A stretch of DNA of 64,000 nt from Diogma glabrata. Its lineage: Eukaryota > Arthropoda > Insecta > Diptera > Cylindrotomidae. The notes under the pieces were generated by a model, which saw only the letters and a program-made list of their open reading frames with translations, was not told the DNA's origin and searched no databases. Position 1 is the stretch's first letter. Every line of letters begins with the position of its first letter. Shown piece by piece: positions 23,301-35,686 of the stretch. The stretch covers positions 138,044,439-138,108,438 of the forward strand of contig OY856186.1 in assembly GCA_963693315.1 (NCBI GenBank). The letters are read 5' to 3'. A program made the translations under genes and the position numbers.

Positions 23301-24811
23301 TACAGATGTAAATTTACCGGTAAAATATTTTTGTGGTAATTTTACCGTAAAATTACCGGTAAGATTGGTAAAATTGGTAAAATAGGTAAAATATAAACTG
23401 GATCAAAAAATTAAATGATGATTGCATTTTTAATTAATTCAAAATGTACGACTCTATCACAATCATTTCTATAGTTTATAAAAACATTAGATGCAAATCA
23501 AATATATTTTTATGGAGTTAAATATGCTTACTCGCAGAGTATTTATAGACAGGAATATACATAATCAGCATTGGAAAATTTTTTTAAATCTAAAAAGTGA
23601 ACGATAATCGGCTGTTGTTTATATTTAGCATTACATATTGAAAACGGACAACACGTTCTTTGCACATCTGCAAAAAAGGAACAAATCCTGGACCAATTGG
23701 CTACAACGATGACTGCTTTCTTCACTGTTATGTCGAAGTTATGCGTTTGTAAAGACAATGCTATATTCGAAAATGTTTACGTATTAGTATTACACATGGC
23801 ATGGAAATATAAAAACATTTGAAGGGCACAAATTCAAAAAGTGAGTCTACAGAAAACCAAGCATATTCATTGAAACTTAATATATGTTCAAACTATATAC
23901 GATGCTAAACTATATGCGAGCTACATACCAATCTAGATAAATGCTACTTTCATCGCATGTGGTTTGAAAATGAGCCCAGTTCAACGTTTTTTCAGCATTG
24001 ATTATTGTCTTTTTTCTCAAATTCGAAACAAAAATTTACAATAAAGGGCTGATAATGTTTCGTGGCGTTGTGTGTTCCTAACCGTTTGAGGATTCCATCG
24101 ATCTGCTGCTATTGCTGCTTTGTTTAAAGTAAAATTGCAACGCGAACCAAATTACTTTCCAATTATTTCCAAACATTCTTACTTACTATATAAGAATCAA
24201 GATTTGTGAGAAAACGAACTATACTTGCGGCCAACAATAAAGACATCTACAAACTTCACAAAATTATTCAATCTAACATTTAAAGCGAAGAAATTATATA
24301 GAAAAACGTCTATACTGCAACTGCAAGAGAGCCAAATGAAGCATTATGGTTTTCCAACACCGCGTACTGCAATTGAAAAACAGTTCACCGCAGTGTATCG
24401 ATGAAATGCATAAGATTTACTCTTTCATTCGTATCAATTGCTCGCCCGTGGGTACTGCACAAAGACATACTGCTGAACTGAACTGCATATCATCTGAAAT
24501 GAAATGATTTGCTGGAATCAATAACCTTGGATGGCCTCAATCTACAGCTGTTTAAAAAAGTGTTCAATACCTCATATGCATTTTGGACTAAGATCTAGGT
24601 TTTCATAGGCATCTTGTTGTGATAAATATTCTTGTTGTTGTAATAAATATTCTATAATTCCACAAAAAAAGCAAACTTTGATTTTTATTAAACAAAGGTT
24701 AATAAAATTTTATTGCAATTTTACCAATTCTACCAAGCCTAAGTAATATTACGTAATATTACCAATTTTACCGGTAATTTTACCATGGGTAATATTACCT
24801 TTACATCTGTA
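23301..24811. mobile_element. hAT-like element, 1511 bp, exact 8-bp TSD
   Basis: Flanked by ggtaggcc on both sides (23293-23300 and 24812-24819). The terminal inverted repeat tacagatgtaaa is perfect over 12 bp. Subterminal zones are packed with ttaccggtaa / ggtaaaat words at the left and ggtaatattacc words at the right. The inside has no clear transposase. A 71-codon minus frame at 23543-23758 is not recognisable as a hAT domain. The copy is probably non-autonomous. Confidence 0.88.
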
Positions 24812-25770
24812 GGTAGGCCTCCCTAACACCTGTTTATTATGTCCCAAATTTTTCAATGTTTGTTGGGAGCACATAGCATTCGTTCGTGAATGAATTTTGA
24901 TGACACTTTGGAAAAAGATGCAATTATGTATGGCAAGGAACTGATTAGTTTTTGAGCGATAGTGAACAAAGTGGTGGGGGGTGTCACAAGTACCTGTTTT
25001 TTTTAAAGCTCAATAACATCTGCATCTGATAATCGAATTGGATGAAACTTGGCACATAAGCATTTAGTACGGTTCACAACAGTTCTGCATCCCAACTTCC
25101 GGTTTTTCACTTCCGTTAAAAAATGTTTTTGTAATTTTTCCATTTTTTACAGTGTCTTTATGCACTCTACAGCCTACAATAATAAAGTGATTATGATGAA
25201 ACTTTTGGAAAAGGTTCCAATTAGTGCAAGAAGATAATTATTATCTTTTAGGACACATGGATCAAAGTTGCGGGGGGTCTACCATACAAATGCTGACTTT
25301 TCACACTTTGTTTTTAAAGTTTGTTGGGAGCATACAGACTTCATTCATTAATTTATTTTAATGACAATTAGAAAAAGATGGGACTTAAGTAACCAAGAAC
25401 TGATTAGTTTTTGGACAATATTGGAGTAAGTGGCAGGGGTCGGGAGGGTAAACACCTGTTTACTGTGTCACAATTTTTTCAATGTTTGTTGGGAGCACAT
25501 AGCATTCGTTCGTGAATGAATTTTGATGACACTTTGGAAAAAAATGCAACTATGTATGGCAAGGAACTGATTACGTTTTGAGCGATAGTGAACAAAGTGG
25601 TGGGGGGTGTCCCGAGTACCTGTTTTTTTGAAAGCTCAATAACATCTGTACCTGATTATCGAATTAGATGAAACTTAATACATAACCATTTAGTATGGTT
25701 CACAACAGTTCTGCATCCCAACTTCCTGTTTGCCACTTCCGGTTAAAATTTTTTTTTACTTTTTCTCGTA

Positions 25771-27201
25771 CAAGAGAATTTATGTTTGATGGGGTACTAC
25801 TGCTTTCTTTAATATTTTATAATTAGACCCACGCGAAATCTATAACATTGGTTAGCTTATAATTAAAGTATTTGATGGATATTAGCTCATTATATATCCA
25901 GAACACTATGTTTCCAGAGCTGTGGTGAAGTCAGCCTATGCATCAGCGTCGCAATATTTTTTTCTGAAGATGTTATAAAAATATATCTTAACTTCAAATA
26001 AATTTTATAATTATAATAACAGGCTTCAATCAAAGATTTTTCCCAATTTTTTGTGAATTTGGATTCTACAATTAAAAATAAAAAAAAAAATATTATGTTT
26101 CACTCAAGTCGCTCCGGAGAAAGTTTTATTTTAATATTTTAATAATTTACTTTAAAATTATTACCCTTTACAACACGGGTACTGCTTAACTTTAAATCGT
26201 TTGAACAACAATATAAATATAAAATGTTGCCATACGGGCTATAGCCAATTTTAAAAGAGAAACTTTTTCAGTATGATTTTCAATGATCAAAGCAAATTTC
26301 AAAAAAGGAAAAAGTATTATTTTGGAATTAGCTGTAAATTTATGAGCAGGATGGGTTAATAGGATGGCATCATATGATGCACCATGACTCAAAGGGTTAG
26401 GATATGATAAATATTTAGTAGAGTGTTGAAAAACAAGCTTACTTAGGTGTAAAGTAGTATTTAAAGAATAAGTAGTCTGTAAATAGTTTTTTGAGATTCT
26501 AATTAGATTTTAAATAGAATGTTTTTAGATATTGTATAGGAGTTAATGAGTTTATCGAGAATTAAAAGTTCTTATTTACATGCAATAAAGGATGAAAATA
26601 ACTAAAATAGGTTTATTTGAGAATGTCTACTACTTAAATCGTAGTTAAAGTTCGACTCGGGTATCCACAATAATACAAAACATTGTGGTCTTCCTCATCC
26701 ACTCGCCTCAGAGAATTAGAGATGTCTAATTACTTCTCCACGCATCGTAAATAAATATTATATTTTTTAATCATAACGCTCTAGGTCAGTTTGCATTCTA
26801 ACATCCACTTCTATTTTAACGCACTGTCTTAGCTTTGGTAAATACAAAATTATTTTTGATTTTCAGTTATTACAGTTTAAGCACGACGAGTTTTACTATA
26901 AATATCGCTTCCCAATGTCAAAGTCTTACATAGTAGCTTGTATAGAGTTACACAAAGCATCTAAGTTACTAAAAGGTATCGATGTGGCTTGATCTGGACT
27001 TTGTTATTTAAATGAGCCTCCAAACCGAATTATCAACCATTATCAACGATCTGACCAATTTGTTACTCTCTATATCTTGCACTGCCTCACATTTCTATTG
27101 TTTTATTACCACGCCGTACAAAACTAAACCAAGGTTGTGTAAACTTGAAGGTGACTACAGTGAAGTAACATGAAAGCAGCTGCCTAGTTTAAATTGTTTC
27201 C
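25771..27201. other. AT-rich stretch, no gene seen
   Basis: No domain-bearing frame. A 66-codon minus frame at 26192-26392 is not recognised. Confidence 0.5.
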
Positions 27202-28510
27202 TTTTTTAATAATGTTTAGCATAGTACATATGAAATATTCATTATTCAGACTCTTTGAATATCCAAAAATACCATGTCACATATAAACGAAGGAGATGAG
27301 GAAAATAGAAGGAATGAGGACATGGGGATAACTATACTAACTGTTTTAAATGACAATTGACATTTTCTTTAAATGTCTGAGGGCAAATTCATCGGGAAAT
27401 ACAGAGAAGGACATTGAGTTCCACAATTTGACCACTCTATAACGAAGTATTTGTGCAGCAAATAGATGGGATAAGGCTCACGATGGACGGATATTTTGAA
27501 TTTCCTTGGAGGAGTTTAAGTTATATTTATAGTAGATTGACAATTCAGACACATTTCTTCGGTACTAGAGTGAATCGAGTGAATCAACATGCTCCGTTAG
27601 TTTGGTAGAACCAATCAACGATATTGCTTTTCTCTATACAGAGTCTAGACATTTTCTCGTTGACTGAAAAGCACCACACTTTAAGGATATTGAGTTTTTT
27701 ATAAAAAACTTTTTACATCGGCTCAAGAATCCTAATTTTTGCTTTGCAGATTTAGTGAGGTTGAACATATGTTCATTCTATTTCAGGTTCTTTTCAATCC
27801 ACTCCAAGAAGTCTATCCACTCCTATCCACTCCAAAAAGTCTAACTAATTTAACCTCACGCAATTCTTCAAATGGTTTGTCTTAATGGGAATGTTTTATG
27901 TCGCTTTATTCGTGATAGAAGGTATAGTTTGGTTTTGGTTGAATTAAATGAAACAAGATTACGATCGCCCCATTCCATTATACGATCCATGTATTTGTTG
28001 ATAGAATCAATTAGCAGCTCTCCATCAGTGGTGACTGCAGTATGAGATCGAAATGTACGAGATGTATATGATGCATGCAATGTGCTGTTAAAGTAAAACT
28101 ATGGATTGAGTGCACTGTGGAAATAAGTAAGTCAATAATGTATAGCAGTAACAAGGTTGGTGAGAGTGCAGAGCCTTAGGGAACACCAGCATTGGTTGTG
28201 GAAATAAAGGATGAAATACCATCTAAATTAACATGAAATTGTTGACCTGTTTAAGAAAACTATAAATCCATGAAACTGTAAGATGGTCTATGCCATAAGA
28301 TTTTGATTTAGCTATGATATTTGTAAGCCACACTTTATCAAATGCTTTAAAAATATCAAGTGAAATACTGAATGTTTCACCATGGTTTTCAAGAGATTTG
28401 TTCCAAAGTAGGCTAGCAGATCACATATTGCATCACGAAAATTATGCTGCTTTCATCATCAATAATTCGTAACATCTCTAAATATTATCCAAATAATATC
28501 TTATTACCTT
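27202..28510 (-). pseudogene. Jockey/CR1-group LINE reverse transcriptase, degraded and 5'-truncated
   Basis: This copy aligns along its length with the plus-strand LINE at 40825-42830. It has the segment equivalent to SLDNSKAFDRVWH (here KAFDKVWL, near 28340), an NAGVP motif interrupted by a stop where Gln is expected (near 28180), and the MEWGDRNLVSFNSTKTKLYL block in the surviving frame at 27868-28080. It also has the C-terminal region and a 3' end with an A-run (plus-strand T-run 27202-27207). Several stops and frame breaks make it inactive. Upstream of the RT core it is lost at about 28510. Confidence 0.78.
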
Positions 28511-28552
28511 GATTGATCCTCCTGGGTCTGAAAAAGGGTTTCCTGATAGGTT

Positions 28553-28807
28553 ATGCTACAAGTTTGCTATTCGTTTAACAACGCGAGTTTTTTCCACAAT
28601 AAACGTTATGATACATCTATTTTGGAATTCTTGCCAATCGATAACTTCCTTAAAACTAGAGTTAAGTTATTCCTGATCCCAAACAGAATAAATTGTCAAC
28701 CAAATGTAGACTACGAAAAACGGATAGACTCCCTACAAAATCTGTATGATTTCAAACAACATGTGTGCACAGCATGCTGTAAAGTGAGAAGTCCCATCGG
28801 TTCTTGA
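28553..28807 (+). CDS. Unrecognised 84-codon open frame
   Basis: The frame contains words with normal amino-acid balance (YDTSILEFLPIDNF, VDYEKRIDSLQNLYDFK, HVCTACCKVRSP), unlike the Phe/Lys-rich chance frames nearby. No family is recognised. It has no obvious partner exon, and it sits just beyond the truncated end of a LINE copy, so it may be an exon, a retroelement scrap or chance. No function is proposed. Confidence 0.2.
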   Translation: MLQVCYSFNNASFFHNKRYDTSILEFLPIDNFLKTRVKLFLIPNRINCQPNVDYEKRIDSLQNLYDFKQHVCTACCKVRSPIGS

Positions 28808-28860
28808 TAAACTATAACATTTTTTAAAAGTGTGAACCTAGCAACTCAAAATGTTTATCA

Positions 28861-31800
28861 CAAATGTTTATTACACAAAATGTTTAGTAAAAAGAATATA
28901 TGCAACAGCCTACCTGAAGTATGGCTATCTAGCAAAAGATTATTCCACTTCATAAAGGTGTAAACGGCTAACAAAAAATTATGATAAACTAACCCCAACT
29001 TGGTGCAGATCCATTCACCACAAAAACCTTTTTTCATCATTCGTCCAAGCTCAATCTTTACCATTATCTCAACCAACAAATTCACATAAATCATTCAATT
29101 AACTTTATCATTTATTTAACCATAAATAATCCCTCATAAATTTTATGTTTTTATTCTCATATTCAATCAAACCAATCCATCCTAACAACGAATGATTTTA
29201 AAATGATTAAAACACTAAAAAATACAGAAATTTTGCCTTATTTTTATATCTCCCAACATCCTTTTTGGCTTAGTTCTTCAATAAAAATAATCGGTTACAT
29301 AAATTCTGTTGATCTTTATGTTCCAGCTTTTGACATGATTTGATCTTAATCAAAACACTTCTAATAAAAGAAAATAAATGGAAAAGGATTTTTTTTTCTT
29401 GTTTGTTAAAGAGAAAGGATAATTTTCTTGTTTTTAAGTTTTTGTGGAGAAAACATTTTATTTCATTTTCATATACTTAGGATATAATTTTCCATAGAGT
29501 TTCCATACATACAGGTTAGTTTGTTTTTGTTTTGGTTGATGTTTATTATTTTGGTTGTTTGGGTGAAATTTGGTATGTGTCGAAGAGACAAAAACCACAA
29601 ACAACATCAAATGGTTGAAAGATAAAACAGCACCAAAACCAGTAAAATAAAAATTTAACTGATTTTCTTTGTTGTTGCTGTTTTTTTGTTGTTATGAAAT
29701 ATAAACGTAACAAGTAAATTGTTTTACATTTATTTTAGGGTGCTCGTAATCACTTTTATAGATGGAGTGGATATGAAAAAATGCGCTTAAACGGAATGTT
29801 TTTCTAGGTTGTTTATACTTTTTAGACATGATTTGAGATGAACGAAATAATTAAAATGTTTGTGCTTTCGTTTATAATACATTTTACTTCGTTAGGTATT
29901 GTATTGCGATAAAAATAATTTATACGAGTATATAGGTAAAGTCTAAAAAAGGTCATATGTATTAAAATACTATTGGTTCGTGCCTGCAGAACATCAAGCT
30001 TCAAAATAGTTGTAATTAAAAGACGACTGCAAGCAGATTCTCTCTAAGTTATCAGTGTACAGTTTTAATTTGGATTCAATTGCCAAAAGAGTTTCTGAGC
30101 CTGATATTCAATACAGATTTAAATACAGCTCACTAAATTCATGCATTTTATTTATAATTTATTATAATTTATTTTTACACACTGACACAGCTAGTTAATT
30201 GTCAAAATCAAAAATTAAAACACAATAAAATAATTAAAAGCTGGAACAATTAATTGACCTTCTTAAGTGTTTAGTCAGAAACATAACAGGAATATTTTAA
30301 ATGTGCTTCAATGAAGCGAATAAACGAAAGTTTTTGATCAACCTTTTTATCTAATGTTTTCTAGTGTTTAGAGACTGAGTAGGCCCATATGTATAAAAAT
30401 GTGAAATAAGCCTGTTCGCCTAATACATCGCCAATAAATTCATTCTTATTCATGGAAAACAACTACACACGTCCGTGCGTTTTCCAATCCAATTTCCCAA
30501 TCTAAACAAAGCCTTAATTTAACTGGGTGGTTTTGGATTTGATAAAGTAGATTAATTTTTATTTTTATGTAAATATATTAATTTTTATGTATTTGAATAG
30601 TTTGTTCACTGCAAAACCTAGTTTTATAACTGAGTTAATTATCAATCAACTAAAACAGACTTAAATATAAGTGTAAGCTACTTTCATTGGAAGAAATTTC
30701 TATTAGTTCAGTCAGTTGCACTTAGGTCAGTTCTCTTATTCGAACTATCGATAAGCATATGTACTTTCTGATGTTAAATATTTGGTTCTACCATTAAGTA
30801 ATACTTATTCTGAGCCTACATATTTTTAGTTATGTGACCGACTATCAGAGACAGTGGAACTTCAACACTACATACATTACTCTGATATAAAATATGATAT
30901 TCCAACCAAAATAACTGTTTTAAAACGGAACAAATTTGACAATTCATTTGCTAATGTATTACCGTTAAAATATTTAGATTTTGCTTGGGAATTCAAGATT
31001 ACTAAGCAGAAATAATGACCATAATTACCACTTGTATAACTATAACTTCTTTGAGGTACTTTCTTTGCAAATGAACCATTTTGCGTTTCAACTTTATTTT
31101 TTTTTCATGGTTAGGCAAGTGAATTTTAATAAATTGTAAATTAACGTCTCTGGATATCCGAAGATACCATACCAAACTTTTGTTTTACTAATTGGTTCAA
31201 AGAAATAAGAGTAATGGGTATTGGTTTTATTAATAAGTCTTTACCTTTTACAGGTCTCCCAAAACAAATGTCGGATACCTACTATAATCGTACGTGTTGA
31301 CTACCAAAAACGTTGACCAACCAAAACCCACCAAAAGTGGAAATTGCCTGCCAACCTAAAACGTGTAAGTTGGACACCGAAAATTTGTAACCTGCATACT
31401 GTATAATCTGTGTTGAGTGTAAGAATGGAGGTTAACCGTGCAATTATCAACCTTTAACAGTTCAGTGGTGGACTTCCAACTATTTGCTGCTTTTCTAAAA
31501 CCTAGTAAGTTTATTTGACCTTCAACCCATAAACACGTTCTAATACTTATGCATTTGCCATTAACTTAACCGTTTTGTTACTTCAAAAAACTTGCTAGTC
31601 CAACCGCTAATTTCATTCCATTTAAGCCTGTAAGACGTTCAGACTACCCCATCCTGCACATAATTTATTCATTGTTGCATACAATCATTATTCACTGACA
31701 TAATATACTTGTTGATGCTATAACATTAAGAAACATAAGATTTTTACTTTGATAAATTATATTTCTTATTTTTTGTTCTTATACTTGTTCTTCGTCAACT

Positions 31801-32948
31801 TTTATTTATACGAATGCAAAAAAAGTTTTTCTAAACTTTTTCATTTTCATATTTTTCTCGTTTAATTTTTTTTGTATTGGATTAATGAAGTGATAAATTA
31901 AAAGTTTATTTTATATTTAGGAAAAGTAAAAAAAACTTACTTAGAACTTACAAGTCATTTCATTATCTTGGGTTTTTGTTGTTGTTTCTGGGTTTATGTC
32001 TTTAATTATTTCTGGATTGACTTAATTATTTATGGATAAATAATTATCTTTTTGTTGTCGATGTAGTAAAATATCATACCAGGTTAAATTCGTTACGAAA
32101 AGTCTTATGATTTTTCAATTGATGTTAATTTTCCTAGTTGCTAAGCCGATTATTACCAAATTATCACCCTATTGTATTGATTATAATATATAGATTATAT
32201 GTTTTCTATATAAGTTTAAACATTTTTGAATCATAAATAAATAGAAATTTCTTATTCGTAGCTCTAAGAAAATTATAAAACATTGAATCCATAAACTGTA
32301 AGAAAGTTCTAATTTTGTCCGAGAAAATTATTAGTAATTTTATGTTTATGTCTTTTTACATCCACTGTATAATATATCAACTCCATAAACTTTTTGGAAA
32401 ATAATAATTAAATAATTCAACCAATTGTATGTCCAAATTATCATTTCCATTTCAAATTAATTGGAAAATGCACTTACTCGCATATTAGTATTCTGAAAAT
32501 AACCTGACCAAAATTGTTCAAAATAAAGATTGTAAATTTCAAAAATCTGGATATGTGAGACAAACAAAATTATATTGAACAAATATGTTAGCTGTCCTAG
32601 ATGTCAATATAGTAAAATATATTCTGGAAATTATTTTAGTTATTTAAATTTAATTATTGTTGCATTATCTGTTTGAAATATTTCTGTCGTTTAATACAGA
32701 AGATATTAATTTTTAAAAAAAAATGGATTTTTACGCACGATACAATGATTGTGTTGGTGTTAACACGAACGTAATAATACCCACCTTGGCACAGTCCAGT
32801 TCCCAGCCTAATCAATTTGGTAATATTATTAATGCATACAATTGCACTTCCACAAGACATTCTCTGCTTCATGTGATGTCACAACACAACATTATCATGC
32901 ACAATCGAGAACTAAAATGATTTTTAATGGACAGACCTAGCTGGTAGA
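28861..32948. other. Long AT-rich stretch, no gene seen
   Basis: Short frames only, the longest in the 60-78-codon range and without domains. A better-balanced patch at 32723-32920 (65 codons plus, 72 codons minus) is not recognised on either strand. No repeats comparable to the flanking regions were noticed, so this is the quietest 4 kb of the window. Confidence 0.5.
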
Positions 32949-33034
32949 GTTGTCAGAATCTCTAACCAATCGAAGATTCATAATCATTTTCGTTGTCAGA
33001 ATCTCTAACCAATCGAAGCTTCATAATCATTTTC
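32949..33034. repeat. 43-bp tandem duplication
   Basis: Two adjacent units (32949-32991 and 32992-33034) start gttgtcagaatctctaacc and differ at one position (cgaagattc versus cgaagcttc). Confidence 0.9.
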
Positions 33035-33723
33035 CAACTGTTTTTTGACTTAAATAACGATACTGTCAGTCGATACATTCTTCCAAGTGAAGCTATGTTT
33101 TGTTCTTTATTTCTTTCAAAAAAGTAGCTCAACAAGCTTGAGTTTGTTATTCTAAAAATGTAAGCCATATTACAGTTTTTAATAGTTTCATTTGATAGTT
33201 CATCATTTAGGTATGGATATTACAGCAATATGGAAAGACTAATTAGCACAACGATTGTATTTAATTTAATTTAATTGAATTAAAATTTTTTAAAGACCTA
33301 TGAACACCGCTTTTTGAGACAAAAACGGCGGTTTAGAATATTCAAAACGTGCAAACTTTATCACAGCAGTGTATGGGGTCAGATCTGGACCGAATACGCT
33401 CTTCCCTACCACTGGTAGGGACCAGATCAAGCGCTTCAAAAAACTTCATTATACCCAGCTTGGCATTTGATTTAATTTTCATTTACAAAAAAACCAAGAA
33501 TTCTGTAAATTTTTAGAAAACTAATTACTTTAAATGGTGAAAGGTGGAAAACAACCCGAATATACACGACTGACATTTTGTTAAGGCATTCCCTCTTATC
33601 TTATTAAGATTATATATTTGAACTTATTCTTACAATAATTCATACTCAGTTATTTAAATATAAAAATTTGAAAAATAAAATAATCCGTCAAAGTTTAGTC
33701 GTTTTAACTTGAGTTTTACGAAT
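33035..33723. other. AT-rich stretch, no gene seen
   Basis: A perfect short palindrome, ccctaccactggtaggg, lies near 33413-33429. No coding or RNA gene is apparent. Confidence 0.5.
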
Positions 33724-33811
33724 GGAGGGATCAGTTTTTAATTTTATTGAGTAGGCGAATTTTTTATTTTTGATCTACGGGAGTGACAAGCCCAGCGTAC
33801 TCCAGTACAAG
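33724..33811 (+). repeat. 5'-end scrap of the Jockey/CR1-group LINE
   Basis: The words ggagggatc, then tttttgatctacggg and gcgtactccagt, are shared in order with 56682-56760. Similarity stops abruptly after ccagtac. Only the extreme 5' end is kept. Confidence 0.55.
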
Positions 33812-34235
33812 ATAAATCATTAGTTCAAGATAACAAATCTTTCTCGAGCATCTCGAGACCGGATTTTTCGAGCAGAAACTCTACTTGAGACTTTAAAAGC
33901 CATTTTATGTGTGAAAAATAATTTAACAAATTCTTGTAGAATACTTCATGACCTTTTCAACAACAACAGTAACCTCCTAAAAAAATTTACGCAAATAAGA
34001 ATCATTCCGAATGAAATAATACTATACAGAATTTTTTTTATTTATTATATTTAAATGCAATAATTTAAGTGCAACGTACACTTTTCTTGTATTTAAAAAA
34101 ATAAATTACAATATTGAGGATTTTTTGAGATCAATTAAACTCAAGTAAGTAAAGAAGTAATTAAAATGTTTTCGATTCAAAGGTATGGTTGGAAGTTTCT
34201 CAGAAAAAAAACTCCACTTCGCATTTTTCGTGTTA

Positions 34236-34322
34236 CGGATGAATTCGAACCTTCCTCCTCAGTTCCTGTTTCCAATCCTTAAGCAGACACGCTATCGATT
34301 ACGCCGTTGAGGCAATGACAAT
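34236..34322 (-). tRNA. tRNA-like relic (pseudo-tRNA or SINE head)
   Basis: On the minus strand the sequence contains ggcgtaatcgatagcg, close to the internal A-box/D-arm of arginine-type tRNAs. About 40 nt downstream is ggttcgaattc, matching a B-box/T-arm. The anticodon stem does not pair well and the 3' acceptor half is not complementary, so a working tRNA is unlikely. It could be the promoter part of a tRNA-derived SINE, but no second copy was found in the window. Confidence 0.35.
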
Positions 34323-34459
34323 TTCGAAGTTGAAACTTCTGCATCACTTATTTAATTTACTTAAGTGGAATTTTAAGTTGACTCCATATTATGGAAATGT
34401 TTTACATATTACAATATAATTTTTTCGTTCTATGAAAATTTTTGTTGCTTTATATAGAA

Positions 34460-34474
34460 CCCCCCCCCCCCCCC
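34460..34474. repeat. (C)15 homopolymer
   Basis: Fifteen consecutive C in an AT-rich surrounding. The length is likely error-prone. Confidence 0.95.
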
Positions 34475-34640
34475 ATCCAGGTCAATAGTGTCACGTTTTG
34501 CCAATGTTAAAACCTGGCCACTTTAGTCTAAAATGAAATATCTAGCTAGATTCTGTTCGATAAAAATGATTTAAAGGATCAACATCATATACACCAGCAC
34601 CGAAAACAAAATGTGGTCGAACTATCCATCTACTTTAAAT

Positions 34641-34975
34641 CAGGGTTGTGCCGTAGACAAAATAGATTACTTTACATGTATAGATTACGCATAGATTACG
34701 TGTAAATTACGCGAGATATTTTCGTGTAATCTATAATGTAAACTATAATGTAATCTATTTAATTGATATGTGAATTCTAAAATTTTTTAGCAATAAATTA
34801 ACTTTTTTCAAGATCGCAAGATCTTGTTTTTGACAATATTATTGATCATGTCTTTTAAGAAAAAATTTTCATAGGGATAATACAATATTTCCACATATTT
34901 CTTCTTAAATCAAAATAAATAGATTACGCCAAATTTACATAGATGACATAGATTACGCGTAAAGGAACAACCCTG
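34641..34975. mobile_element. 335-bp hAT MITE with exact 8-bp TSD
   Basis: Flanked by ctttaaat (34633-34640 and 34976-34983). The ends read cagggttgtgccg and, inward from the right, cagggttgttcc, so the first 9 bp are perfect. Subterminal zones on both sides carry repeated (a)tagattacg words, four to five in total, resembling transposase-binding clusters of hAT elements. There is no coding frame. Confidence 0.88.
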
Positions 34976-34983
34976 CTTTAAAT

Positions 34984-35504
34984 ACAACTTCAATGATGCG
35001 TCCTTAGCAAAAATTCAAAACAGGTGTGCTCAGTACAATCGATAAACAAGATCTTCAAAAATATCCCATCCGTTTGGTTTCCAAATATCTCGTTGTAAAA
35101 TAGTTTTCTAAATATCAACGTTGTGGGAATACAACTCATAAAATTTTTGGGAGAAATGTTCAGCAAAAGTGCTTATTCTAGTTTTAACATGCAAACTGTG
35201 GTTTTGTGAATTTTATTATTAACCAATAACAAAAAATAATTTTATATTCATCACAAAACTCTTATTTCTGATTGGTTAATAACACCATTGGCAGTTCGTA
35301 TTTAAAATCCCAGATAATAGTTACTACAGTAATTCAAGTAAATTTTTATTAACCATTTTTACTTCATCACAATTTTCAATTATTTCAGTAATGCAATCTA
35401 TCGAAAAAAAAATTTTACATACTCCAAATTTAGTTTTTCGTTTGTTTTGGACCATCCTCTATCTAAATAACAATAAAAAATGGTCTATGTCTATGGGTGG
35501 GTGG
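34984..35504. other. AT-rich stretch, no gene seen
   Basis: No recognisable gene or repeat before the copy of the 622-bp family begins. Confidence 0.5.
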
Positions 35505-35686
35505 GAAAAAACTGCATGAGATCTTTATGAAACTTTGGAATTTAATCCAGGTTAACTCGAAAATGAAAGATCTGGATTCATTTCAAAATTGGAGAAATTG
35601 GCGGTCTCCCGAAAAAAACTAATTTTTAATCTTTTAAAAAACTTCTAACCCTGGTTTTCAGTCTTAATGAAACTCGGTCTATACTA

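Larger units (their letters stand above)
22285..25770. repeat. Tandem array of a ~622-bp unit (family with copies at 35.5 and 42.9 kb)
   Basis: The landmark tttgttgggagca followed by a cattcgttc word occurs at 22607, 24855 and 25479. The last two are 624 bp apart. The first two are about 621 bp apart once the hAT-like insertion, its duplicated target site and the hairpin insertion are subtracted. Between them lie cttccggtttttcacttccg words and gcggggggtctac words. A leader at 22285-22430 (aagatctggattcattt) recurs at 35570 and 42970. No coding frame crosses it. The family is unrecognised. It could be a satellite-like or large non-autonomous element. Confidence 0.75.

Noticed and set aside
24490..24670. 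Possible LINE C-terminus (LFKKVFN-like words) inside the hAT-like element
   Set aside because: Similarity is limited to a few residues and a cctc-type tail; not enough to call.
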